A stretch of DNA of 64,000 nucleotides. Source: Corallococcus caeni (GTDB lineage Bacteria; Myxococcota; Myxococcia; Myxococcales; Myxococcaceae). The position numbers were made by a program, and so were the translations under genes. Location: the NCBI RefSeq assembly GCF_036245865.1, contig NZ_BTTW01000012.1, positions 1 through 64,000 on the forward strand. The letters run 5' to 3'. The notes under the pieces were generated by a model, which saw nothing but the letters and a program-made list of their open reading frames with translations, did no database searches and was not told the DNA's origin. Of the stretch, positions 56,538 through 64,000 are shown in pieces. Numbering within the stretch: position 1 is the first letter of the stretch; the number at the start of each line of letters is the position of its first letter.

Positions 56538-57833
56538 ATGAAGCTGACCCGCCTGCATGTGCACCACTACCGGGGGCTCGCGCCGGACACGGTGCTGACG
56601 TTCGGCCCCACGCTCAACCTGGTGGTGGGCGCGACGGGCAGCGGCCGCACGACGCTGCTGGAGCTGGTGTCCGCGGTGCTGTGCTCGGACTTCTCCGGGC
56701 TGCTGCGGGAGCCGTTCGCGCTGGACTACGCGCTGCGCTTCGACGCGCTGACGGTGGACGTGGCCGTGCGCAACGAGCCGCCCGCGGCGCTGCCCGCCAC
56801 GGCGGGGGAGGGCGGCCCCACGGGCCCGGGGGCCGCGCTGGCGCTGCCGCCCGGGGCGCTGGCGCACGGGCTGATGCCCTCCATCGTGGCGACGGTGCGG
56901 TGGGACGCGGCGGAGGACGCGCGGCTCGTCATGCGCGCGAGCGCCACGGGCTTCGCGTGCGAGGTGGCGGGCGCGGCCGGCTTCTCCAAGCGCATGCACT
57001 GGTCGGTGCTGGACCGCTCCGTGTGGACGCTGCTCTTCATGGCCGCGCAGTACCTGGAGCGCGGCGTGAAGGACCGGCTGAAGGACCTGCTGCGGGAGAC
57101 GTTCCTGCTGGCGCCGCCGCGCTTCGACGAGTCCCTGGGCATGTTCGAGCGCATCGGCGCCATCCGCTACGCGATGGAGCAGCGCGGAGAGGAGCTGTTC
57201 CCGCTGGGTCTCATGGCGCTGCCCACGTGGATGCCCGGCTGGCTGCGCGAGCAGGTGGAGCACGAGCCCGTGCCCCCGGCGCTGCTCCTGCGCCACGACG
57301 CCGTGCCCCGGAGCTTCCTCGCGCGCTTCGTGACGCTGGCGGGCTTCGCGTCCGGCACGCTGTCCGTGGACGTGACGGAGACGACGCCGCTGTCCCAGGG
57401 CGGACGGCTGGGCTTCAGCGGCTTCCGCTTCGCTTTCGCGCGCGCGGACGGCACGCCGGTGACACAGGAGCAGCTGGGCCATGGCCAGAAGCGGCTCCTG
57501 TCCTTCCTCTACTACCTGGACGTGCACGAGGCCTTCGTCATCGCGGACGAGCTGGCGGACGGCCTGCATCCGGACCTGGTGCGCGAGTGCATGCACGACC
57601 TGGGCGAACGGCAGGCCTTCGTCACCAGCCAGAGCCCGCTCGTGTTCGAACACCTGACGTTCGCGCACGCGGAGCAACTGCGCACGTCGTTGATCCGCTG
57701 CGGGACCGGCGGGGGACACGGCGGCTGGCGGTGGACGCAGCCGACGCCGGAGGAGGCCGCGCGGTGGTTCGACGCGTTCCGCGCGGGCTCCGTGCCGCTG
57801 GGCGCGGTGCTGCGCGCCCAGGGCTTCGGGTGA
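56538..57833 (+). CDS. AAA-family ATPase (RecF/OLD-like)
   Basis: The 431-residue protein starts MKLTRLHVHHYRGLAPDTVL, the usual opening of RecF/SMC-type ATPases, with Walker A GATGSGRTTLLE (residues 31-42). A signature-like GHGQKRLLSFLYYL and Walker B FVIADELADGLHPDL follow, then a switch region VTSQSPLVFEH. There is no nuclease (TOPRIM) domain, so it is not a complete OLD protein. These stand-alone ATPases often occur in defence or repair contexts, but no partner nuclease is visible here. It converges on the next gene with 3 bp between stops. Confidence 0.85.
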   Translation: MKLTRLHVHHYRGLAPDTVLTFGPTLNLVVGATGSGRTTLLELVSAVLCSDFSGLLREPFALDYALRFDALTVDVAVRNEPPAALPATAGEGGPTGPGAALALPPGALAHGLMPSIVATVRWDAAEDARLVMRASATGFACEVAGAAGFSKRMHWSVLDRSVWTLLFMAAQYLERGVKDRLKDLLRETFLLAPPRFDESLGMFERIGAIRYAMEQRGEELFPLGLMALPTWMPGWLREQVEHEPVPPALLLRHDAVPRSFLARFVTLAGFASGTLSVDVTETTPLSQGGRLGFSGFRFAFARADGTPVTQEQLGHGQKRLLSFLYYLDVHEAFVIADELADGLHPDLVRECMHDLGERQAFVTSQSPLVFEHLTFAHAEQLRTSLIRCGTGGGHGGWRWTQPTPEEAARWFDAFRAGSVPLGAVLRAQGFG

Positions 57834-57836
57834 ACG

Positions 57837-59177
57837 TCAGGGCGCCGTCGACCCCTTGAAGAGGAAGTCGTCGTCGAAGCCGCGCGAGACCAGGTTCCTT
57901 CCCAGGTGGAGCGTGCCGGAGAAGTAGCCAATGCCCACGAACGCGCCCTGCTTGTTCACCGCCACGTCCGTGAAGAACGGTCGCCCGGTCGAAGCGTACG
58001 TGTGCCGCCACTGCTGCTGGCCCTCGATGCGCTCCAGCCTCGCGGTGAAGAGCGTGTAGCCGGAGGCTGAGTCCGGCTGGATGGAGGCACCGCCCACGAC
58101 CACGGCGTCGTCCTCGGCCATGGCGACCGCGCCCACGGCCTGCGGGTAGGCGCGCGCCCAGCGCTCCTCGCCTGCGCGGGTCCACGCGACGAGGAAGCCG
58201 GCGCCCGAGGCCGGGGGCGTCACCGTCTGACCCCGGAACGTGAAGGTGCTGCTGAACTGGCCTCCCATCACCACGCGGTTGCCGTGCACGGCGATGGCCG
58301 CGGCTCCTCCCGACGCGCCCACCAGCGAACGGGTCCACACCACCGTGCCCGAGGGGCTGACCTTCCAGGCCTCGGGGTCGGGATACCGGATACCGCCGAA
58401 GTAGAAGGCGTCCGTTTCATCCACCGCGACGCTGGCGCCGCTGCTCAGGTCCAACTGTTCCCGCACGGTCCACTGCGCGGTGCCGGCGGCGTTGAACTTG
58501 GTGAGGAAGGCGGTCACGACGTCCGTCACCATCGAGTCATTGGGGCCCAGGCCGAAGTCCACCGTGCGGAAGGCATTGCCCGTCATGGCGATGGCGTCCT
58601 GCGAGTCGGTGACCAGGTCCCGCGGCGAGATGTTGCCCGTGAAGTGCCGGGCCCACTGGAACTGCCCTGTCTTGCGCAGCTTCAGCAGGAAGGCGCCCGG
58701 AGGCTGCAGCCCCCCTCCCAGGTCGATGGACTCATTCGAGGTCCCCGCGACGAGCACGTTGCGCTCCCGGTCCACCGTGAGTGCCACCGCGTTGACGAAG
58801 TTCTGCCCGCCGGGAGGAAGCACGCCCTCGTAGGTGCGAGTCCACAAGAGCGCGCCGCCCGTCGTGTACTTCGCCACCGCGAAGCCGAAGCTGTCGGGGT
58901 TGCCTGAGCCGACGGGGCCCGCGCCCAGGTCCACGCTGCCTTGATAGAGGAACAGCGCGAGGATGTTGCCGTCGCGGTCGAAGGCCACCGCGTGGGCCTG
59001 GTCGGGCCGGCTGGAGCCCAGGTGCTTCACCCAGACGAGGCCCCCGCCGGTGAGCCCTGACTCCTGGGTCCCAGGGGAGGCCTCCGGCGCCTCCACGGGG
59101 CCGCACCCTCCGAGCGCCATCACCACCAAGATGCTCCCGAGAAGCCGCCAGCCCATCGCCCTGTGTGTCCTTCCCAT
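57837..59177 (-). CDS. SBBP-type beta-propeller lipoprotein
   Basis: From ATG 59177 the product has 446 residues and lipobox VVMALGGC. The mature part consists of repeated blades with a Trp-containing core (GALLWTRTYEG, GQFQWARHFTG, GTVVWTRSLVG, GEERWARAYPQ), the SBBP/beta-propeller pattern common in myxobacteria. Location is likely the outer membrane or cell surface; function unknown. Starts at 59183 (GTG) and 59156 are alternatives. Confidence 0.8.
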   Translation of the reverse strand: MGRTHRAMGWRLLGSILVVMALGGCGPVEAPEASPGTQESGLTGGGLVWVKHLGSSRPDQAHAVAFDRDGNILALFLYQGSVDLGAGPVGSGNPDSFGFAVAKYTTGGALLWTRTYEGVLPPGGQNFVNAVALTVDRERNVLVAGTSNESIDLGGGLQPPGAFLLKLRKTGQFQWARHFTGNISPRDLVTDSQDAIAMTGNAFRTVDFGLGPNDSMVTDVVTAFLTKFNAAGTAQWTVREQLDLSSGASVAVDETDAFYFGGIRYPDPEAWKVSPSGTVVWTRSLVGASGGAAAIAVHGNRVVMGGQFSSTFTFRGQTVTPPASGAGFLVAWTRAGEERWARAYPQAVGAVAMAEDDAVVVGGASIQPDSASGYTLFTARLERIEGQQQWRHTYASTGRPFFTDVAVNKQGAFVGIGYFSGTLHLGRNLVSRGFDDDFLFKGSTAP

Positions 59178-59282
59178 GTGCACCCCCGGCTGTCCGCAAA
59201 GACAGACGGTGCGAGTTAGGAACGACCCGGACCCTGGGACACTGCCCCGGAGGGCAGTGTGGCTTTGACGCTTGAACAGTCG

Positions 59283-60290
59283 TCAGCGGCCGGAGAGCAG
59301 CTCGGTGCTGAAGGAGAAGCCGCCCAGCAGGTAGGGCATGGCGTTCACGCGGTTCTCATGCTTGAGGTACCAGCCGGCGATGAGCAGCACGGTGGGCTTG
59401 GTCATGAGGCCGCCCGGCTTCGTGTCAAAGGCATACGCGACGATGGGGCCCACGCGGACGTGCTGGTTGGTGGGCAGGCTGCGCCCGGGCAGCGGCTCCA
59501 CCGCGGTGGTGTCTTCGTCGTAGCGGGGCCACACCGCGGACAGCCGGGCGCCCAGCGTCCACTGTCCGGCCAGCCAGAGCAGGTCCGTGTCGTTGGCCAG
59601 CACCCAGCCCTTGCCGGGCACCAGCGTGTCCAGCGTGGGGTCGTAGAAAGTGCCGCGCGTCCCGCCGTCGCGCAGTGACACGTTCCAGTACTCGATGGCC
59701 AGCTTCGTGCGCAGCGCCACGGACTTCACCTTCGCCTGGAGCATGGGCTCCACGAAGAAGTGGTGCCCGGAGGTGCCGTAGGCGGCGTCGTTGGTCTTGC
59801 TGCGCAGGTCGTCGTCGTAGGGCTGGAAGGAGTCCGGGTACGACTGGATGCTGCCGAAGGTGCCGAAGTACTGGATGTATTCGTAGCCGGCGCGGACGTT
59901 GAACATCGCCACGGGCTGCAGCTCCACCACGGGCCCCAGCTTGAAGAAGGCGGGGCTCAGCTTGAGGCTCGCGGCGGCGCTGGCGTACGTGTCGCGCAGG
60001 AGCATGGAGGGGCTGTCGAAGAGGCGCTTCTGGTAGACGAGCCGGTTCTGCGACTCCAGCCCCAGCGGGTTGTAGCGGACCACGTTGAGCGTGGTGAAGA
60101 AGACGCGGCGCTCGGGCAGGGACGGCTGCACCGGGGGCGGCACGTCCTCCGTGACGGGGGGCTGGGGCTGCTGCGCGGCCCCGGGCGCGCCCAGGCCCAG
60201 CAGGGCGAGCAGCGCGGCGCGCGTGAGCCCCTTCGACAGGGACGGGGAGCGGACAGACGTCGGGCGCTGCGGGTACACGTTCGCGGGCAT
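59283..60290 (-). CDS. outer-membrane beta-barrel protein, unknown
   Basis: The 335-residue protein has a signal peptide (LTRAALLALLGLGAPGAAQQ) after a basic N-terminus. Alternating aromatic strands follow (FNVRAGYEYIQYFGTFG, HHFFVEPMLQAKVKSVALRT, TLLIAGWYL-like), ending in a beta-signal-like SFSTELLSGR. It is predicted to be an outer-membrane barrel of 10-12 strands. No family name could be given. It is followed upstream on the same strand by the porin gene, 164 bp away. Confidence 0.7.
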   Translation of the reverse strand: MPANVYPQRPTSVRSPSLSKGLTRAALLALLGLGAPGAAQQPQPPVTEDVPPPVQPSLPERRVFFTTLNVVRYNPLGLESQNRLVYQKRLFDSPSMLLRDTYASAAASLKLSPAFFKLGPVVELQPVAMFNVRAGYEYIQYFGTFGSIQSYPDSFQPYDDDLRSKTNDAAYGTSGHHFFVEPMLQAKVKSVALRTKLAIEYWNVSLRDGGTRGTFYDPTLDTLVPGKGWVLANDTDLLWLAGQWTLGARLSAVWPRYDEDTTAVEPLPGRSLPTNQHVRVGPIVAYAFDTKPGGLMTKPTVLLIAGWYLKHENRVNAMPYLLGGFSFSTELLSGR

Positions 60291-60454
60291 GCGTCCTCTC
60301 GGCGGGAGTCCGCGAAGGAGGGCCCCCGGGCAAGGGCCCCGCGTCGCGGGCAGCGGGAGCGTCGTGCACCTGACGCACGCGCTTCAAGACGCACCAGGAC
60401 GAAGCCCGCCGTGACACCCGGCGTCACCGGAGGTTCCAGGGCGCGGGCCGGCGT

Positions 60455-61717
60455 TCAGAACGTGAGCTGGAAGCGGGACAGGAGGGCGTTCTCCGGAGGC
60501 CGGTCGCCCTCCGGGGCGCCGCCCTCGTAGTTCGTGCGGTGGAAGTTCAGGGCGAAGCGCACGCGCCGGTTGAAGGCGAAGGTGGTGGCCACGCCGAAGC
60601 CCTTCGCGTGGCTCACGGACCGGGAGGGGTTGGCGAAGCGGGGGAAGGAGGCGTCGTCCAGGTCCAGCGCGTGGTAGCGCGCCGCCACCTCCAGCGCGCC
60701 GCCCTCCAGCGTCTTCGGGTTGAACGGCCTCGTCGGCCGGGCGCCCTCGAAGGAGGCCTTCCCTCCGAACACCCACGACACCGCCGTCTGCCACGCGTGG
60801 TGGTGCAGCCTCGCGCGCGCGTCCCCCCGCTGGACCTCCTGGGACGAGCGCACGTACTCCGCGAGGAGGCCGAAGTGCCCCCAGTAGAAGTGGCCCTGGG
60901 GCGCGAGCCGCAGGTGCAGGCCGTGCGCGGTGACGGTCTCCCCGGTGTCCGCGTTGCTCAGGTAGCTGAAGATGGTCTCCTGGCCCGTGCTGCGCGCGGG
61001 CGCGAGGCCGGTGTTGGTGTCCGTGCCGAACTGGAGGCCGCGCGTCGCCGCGATCCCCAGCCCCAGCCCCTGGAGGAAGGACGGCTCACGCCCCTTGAAG
61101 GGCAGGGCGAAGACGCGGGCGACCAGGTCGAAGCTGTCATCGATGTTGGCGTCGGTGCTGGCGCCGTCGGGGTCGCCGTTCACCACCGCCAGCGAGTACT
61201 GCCACCGGCCGCCTTCGCCCTCGCCGTGAAGCTCCAGGCCCTCGTCGCGGTTGGGGACCAGGTCCACCGTGAGCGAGCGCTCGATGAAGGGGTTGTCCAT
61301 GTCGGACTGGAGCAGCTCCAGTCCGAACGGCGTCTTGAACCGGCCCGCGCGCAGGCGGACCCACTCCCCCGGACGGAAATCGATGTACGCGTCCTGGATG
61401 ATGGACTGCCCATAGCCGAAGTCCGGCATGAGGCGGAAGTCGACGAAGCCGAAGAGCGTCCCCTCCAGGATGGGGCGCATGCGCCGCACGATGAACGTGT
61501 TGGTGCCGGTGCGGTCCGTGTCCGCCAGGTAGAAGCGCCCGTCACCCTGGAGCTGCCCGCGCAGCTTGAGCACGAAGGCCTTGTCCGCGGACGACAGCGT
61601 GAAGCCTTCTTCCGACACCTGGACGACCGGCGGCTCCGCGGCCTGGGCCCGCGCCTGGGTCGAAGCGAGCAGCAGGCGCGTGGCGGCTGCGAGGGCGGCG
61701 GTGGGGAAGGCGGACAC
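60455..61717 (-). CDS. OprO/OprP-type phosphate-selective porin
   Basis: Start GTG 61717 (AAGAGG 8 bp upstream) gives 420 residues with signal ending STQARAQA. The opening strands [19 protein letters not shown] and [20 protein letters not shown], then [20 protein letters not shown] and PFGLELLQS, are the OprP signature. The protein ends in [10 protein letters not shown] with terminal Phe, as outer-membrane porins do. It probably admits phosphate or other anions. It is divergent from coaA. Confidence 0.9.
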   Translation of the reverse strand: MSAFPTAALAAATRLLLASTQARAQAAEPPVVQVSEEGFTLSSADKAFVLKLRGQLQGDGRFYLADTDRTGTNTFIVRRMRPILEGTLFGFVDFRLMPDFGYGQSIIQDAYIDFRPGEWVRLRAGRFKTPFGLELLQSDMDNPFIERSLTVDLVPNRDEGLELHGEGEGGRWQYSLAVVNGDPDGASTDANIDDSFDLVARVFALPFKGREPSFLQGLGLGIAATRGLQFGTDTNTGLAPARSTGQETIFSYLSNADTGETVTAHGLHLRLAPQGHFYWGHFGLLAEYVRSSQEVQRGDARARLHHHAWQTAVSWVFGGKASFEGARPTRPFNPKTLEGGALEVAARYHALDLDDASFPRFANPSRSVSHAKGFGVATTFAFNRRVRFALNFHRTNYEGGAPEGDRPPENALLSRFQLTF

Positions 61718-61886
61718 GCGGGGACCTCTTGAGGGAGGGACGGGCGCCAGGGGCAGGAGGCCCCGAACCGGAGGGGCGCGACCGGGAAGCGGGCGGGCAC
61801 GTTGGAGGTGGGAAAGTCTTGCTGTCAAGAATCGCAGGGAAGACCTGTTGTCACCTTCACTTGCCGGAGCCGGGGAGGTCTGGTTC

Positions 61887-62852
61887 ATGCTGGGCGGCAT
61901 GTCCGTGACCAAGCCCCGCGCCGCATCGATGTACGTCGACCTGGACCGCGACGCGTGGCGCGAGCTCCGGGACTCCACGCCGATGACGTTGACGGCGGAG
62001 GAGGTGGAGAAGCTGCGGGGGCTGGGCGACCGGCTGGACATCCACGAGGTGGAGGACGTCTACCTGCCGCTGTCGCGCCTCCTGCACCTGCAGGTGGCGT
62101 CGGCGCAGTCGCTGTGGGCGGCGCAGCAGGCGTTCATGGGGCACTCGGTGCGCAAGGTGCCGTTCATCATCGCGGTGGCGGGCAGTGTGGCGGTGGGCAA
62201 GAGCACCACGTCGCGCATCCTCCAGGCGCTGCTGGCGCGCTGGCCGGATCATCCGCGCGTGGCGCTGGTGACGACGGACGGCTTCCTGCATCCCAACCGG
62301 GTGCTCGCCGAGCGGGGCATCATGAACCGCAAGGGCTTTCCGGAGAGCTACGACCGGCGCGCGCTGGTGCGCTTCCTGGCGGAGCTGAAGGCGGGGCGCG
62401 AGGAGGTGACGGCGCCGGTGTACTCGCACCTCGTCTACGACATCGTGCCGGAGGAGGCGCAGTCCATCCGGCAGCCGGACATCCTCATCCTGGAGGGGCT
62501 CAACGTCCTGCAGACGGGGCCGGTGGAGGGCGGGCGGCTGCCGCAGACGTTCCTGTCGGACTTCTTCGACTTCTCCATCTACGTGGACGCGAACGAGACG
62601 GACATCCGCCACTGGTACGTGGAGCGCTTCCTGCACCTGTGGGAGACGGCGTTCCGCGACGAGCGGTCCTTCTTCCGGCGCTTCTCGGAGCTCACGCGCG
62701 AGCAGGCCATCGCGAGGGCCGCGTCGGTGTGGGCGGAGATCAACGGGCCCAACCTGGCGGAGAACATCGCGCCCACGCGTTCACGGGCGCGGCTCATCCT
62801 GGTGAAGGGCAGCGACCACAAGGTCCGCCGCGTGCGGATGCGCAAGCTGTAG
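61887..62852 (+). CDS. coaA: type I pantothenate kinase
   Basis: The 321-residue protein from ATG 61887 (GGGGAGG at -9) has the P-loop [30 protein letters not shown] and [18 protein letters not shown], all diagnostic for bacterial CoaA. It phosphorylates pantothenate in the first step of coenzyme A synthesis and is usually inhibited by CoA. The cysteine synthase gene follows 16 bp later; cysteine is also used in CoA synthesis, so the pairing is sensible. Confidence 0.96.
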   Translation: MLGGMSVTKPRAASMYVDLDRDAWRELRDSTPMTLTAEEVEKLRGLGDRLDIHEVEDVYLPLSRLLHLQVASAQSLWAAQQAFMGHSVRKVPFIIAVAGSVAVGKSTTSRILQALLARWPDHPRVALVTTDGFLHPNRVLAERGIMNRKGFPESYDRRALVRFLAELKAGREEVTAPVYSHLVYDIVPEEAQSIRQPDILILEGLNVLQTGPVEGGRLPQTFLSDFFDFSIYVDANETDIRHWYVERFLHLWETAFRDERSFFRRFSELTREQAIARAASVWAEINGPNLAENIAPTRSRARLILVKGSDHKVRRVRMRKL

Positions 62853-62868
62853 CCGAGGGAGGACGGAC

Positions 62869-63861
62869 ATGGCGCCACGAATGGGGTTGCTCTGGGACGC
62901 GGTGGGGAACACGCCGCTGTTGCGCATTGGCTCGCTCAGCCGCCAGACGGGCTGTGACATCGTCGCCAAGGCGGAGTTCATGAACCCGGGCGGCAGCATC
63001 AAGGACCGGGCCGCGAAGGGCATGATTCAACGCGCGGAGGCCACGGGGCAGCTGAAGCCCGGCGGCACCATTGTCGAAGGCACCGCGGGCAACACGGGCA
63101 TCGGCCTGGGGTTGCTGGGGCGCGAGCGCGGCTACCGGGTGGTGGTGACGATGCCAGACAACCAGGCGCGAGAGAAGTACGAGCTCCTGGAGGCGATGGG
63201 CGTGGAGGTGCGGCGGGTGCCGGCGGTGCCGTTCTCCAATCCCTCGCATTTCTTCCACCAGGCGCGGGTGCTGGCGGAGGCGAACGGCTGGGCGTGGATG
63301 AACCAGTTCGAGAACACGGCGAACGGCGACTTCCACTACGAGACGACGGGGCCGGAGATCTGGGAGCAGGCGGAAGGCAAGGTGGACGTGCTGGTGGCGG
63401 CGGTGGGCAGCGGCGGCACGCTGTCCGGGACGAGCCGCTACCTGAAGGAGAAGAACCCGGCCCTGCGAGTGGTGTTGGTGGATCCGCCGGGGTCGGGGCT
63501 CTACTGCCAGGTGCGCACGGGGAAGATGGAGACGGCGGGGAGTTCCATCACGGAAGGCATTGGCATCATGCGGCTGACGGAGAACTTCCGGCAGGCGCGC
63601 GTGGATGAGGCGATGCGCCTGGAGGACCAGGACATGCTGGAGATGCTCTACCACCTGGCGCGCGAGGACGCGCTGGTGGTGGGCACCTCCGCGGCCCTGA
63701 ACGTGCGGGCCGCGTGGGCGGTGGCGCGCAAGCACCAGGGACAGGGCCTGCGCATCGTCACGTTCCTGTGCGACCACGGCAGCCGCTACGCCTCCAAGGT
63801 GTTCAACCCGGAGTTCCTCGCGTCGAAAGCGCTCACGGTGAAGCCGCTGCCGGCGGTGTGA
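62869..63861 (+). CDS. cysK: cysteine synthase / PLP beta-family enzyme
   Basis: The 330-residue protein has the PLP lysine K45 in NPGGSIKDRAAKGM, the substrate loop EGTAGNTGIGLGLLG and the phosphate-binding glycine loop AAVGSGGTLSGTSRYL. It makes cysteine from O-acetylserine and sulfide if it is CysK; a cystathionine beta-synthase-like role is possible, because EGTAGNTG replaces the TSGNTG of standard CysK. It is in an operon with coaA. Confidence 0.9.
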   Translation: MAPRMGLLWDAVGNTPLLRIGSLSRQTGCDIVAKAEFMNPGGSIKDRAAKGMIQRAEATGQLKPGGTIVEGTAGNTGIGLGLLGRERGYRVVVTMPDNQAREKYELLEAMGVEVRRVPAVPFSNPSHFFHQARVLAEANGWAWMNQFENTANGDFHYETTGPEIWEQAEGKVDVLVAAVGSGGTLSGTSRYLKEKNPALRVVLVDPPGSGLYCQVRTGKMETAGSSITEGIGIMRLTENFRQARVDEAMRLEDQDMLEMLYHLAREDALVVGTSAALNVRAAWAVARKHQGQGLRIVTFLCDHGSRYASKVFNPEFLASKALTVKPLPAV

Positions 63862-63864
63862 GGC

Positions 63865-64000
63865 CTACTGGCTGGCGACCACCTTGAGGGTGGGCTCCGC
63901 GGGCGCCTCCTCCTTGGCGGTGAGGGACAGCTCCAGGCTCCGGGCGACCAGCGCCTTGAGCGCCCACACCTCTGGAATCGACTGGATGTAGACCCGGCTC
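63865..64000 (-). CDS. 3' end of an unknown protein (window edge)
   Basis: A minus-strand frame enters from the right edge and ends at TAG 63867-63865, giving 44 residues (RVYIQSIPEVWALKALVARS ... LKVVASQ) with strong G/C third-position bias. The tail is Glu/Ala/Pro-rich. The family cannot be told from this part. It converges on cysK with 3 bp between stops. Confidence 0.6.
   Translation of the reverse strand, partial: SRVYIQSIPEVWALKALVARSLELSLTAKEEAPAEPTLKVVASQ

Overview
The window is chromosomal DNA of about 65-70% GC with strong G/C bias at third codon positions. Many genes start with GTG or TTG, and secreted lipoproteins and hydrolases are numerous. Paired lipoxygenases, several secreted proteases, a PilT retraction ATPase and long families of unknown lipoproteins point to a predatory myxobacterium of the Myxococcaceae (Corallococcus/Myxococcus type). 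That assignment rests on gene content and codon use, not on a marker gene.

Left end (1-3.1 kb) is an accessory scrap yard: the tail of an unknown gene, a 29-bp duplicated gene end, a collagen-like secreted protein with a long DNA tandem repeat, a decayed transposase start, a low-GC patch, a truncated lipoprotein head and a small cytoplasmic protein. The last two look like what is left of a contact-dependent lipoprotein-toxin/immunity cassette. From 3.1 to 8.9 kb lies an oxylipin cluster: a lipoxygenase gene split by one in-frame TAG codon, a divergent intact lipoxygenase with a PLAT-like N-terminus, and a cytochrome P450. From 8.9 to 14.6 kb is more decayed DNA: a broken IS701-type element with intact ends, a group II intron protein scrap, a P450 tail copy, small lipoproteins and a neprosin-type glutamic peptidase. 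A truncated second copy of a 2OG oxygenase gene ends this stretch.

From 14.6 to 24.2 kb are a GlxA-type regulator divergent from a cysteine hydrolase, a DUF3103 protein, an ada/2OG-oxygenase operon, a deoxyhypusine-synthase-like gene and a large C45-hydrolase/M1-like fusion. From 24.3 to 27.9 kb is a TetR-EmrB-EmrA efflux operon. From 27.9 to 35.6 kb is the most interesting unit. It is a lodA-lodB-pentaheme cytochrome c operon (each junction overlapping by 4 bp) convergent with an unknown 345-aa gene. Both transcription units have, in the same orientation, a pair of TGAC(G/A)CGTCA-type dyads spaced exactly 21 bp apart, so they are probably co-regulated.

From 35.6 to 64 kb the content is mostly ordinary: GNAT and MFS genes, a secreted GH13/CBM20 amylase, a complete RND efflux operon with a divergent MarR regulator, pilT, class I fumarase, a methyltransferase and a second MFS gene. 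An IPNS-like oxygenase follows. An M35-type lysine-specific metalloprotease lipoprotein then sits upstream of a separate lipoprotein that matches only the protease's N-terminal domain. The right end holds a glutamine amidotransferase, an AAA ATPase, an SBBP-type lipoprotein, two outer-membrane proteins, coaA, cysK and the 3' end of one more gene. No rRNA, tRNA or CRISPR array was seen.
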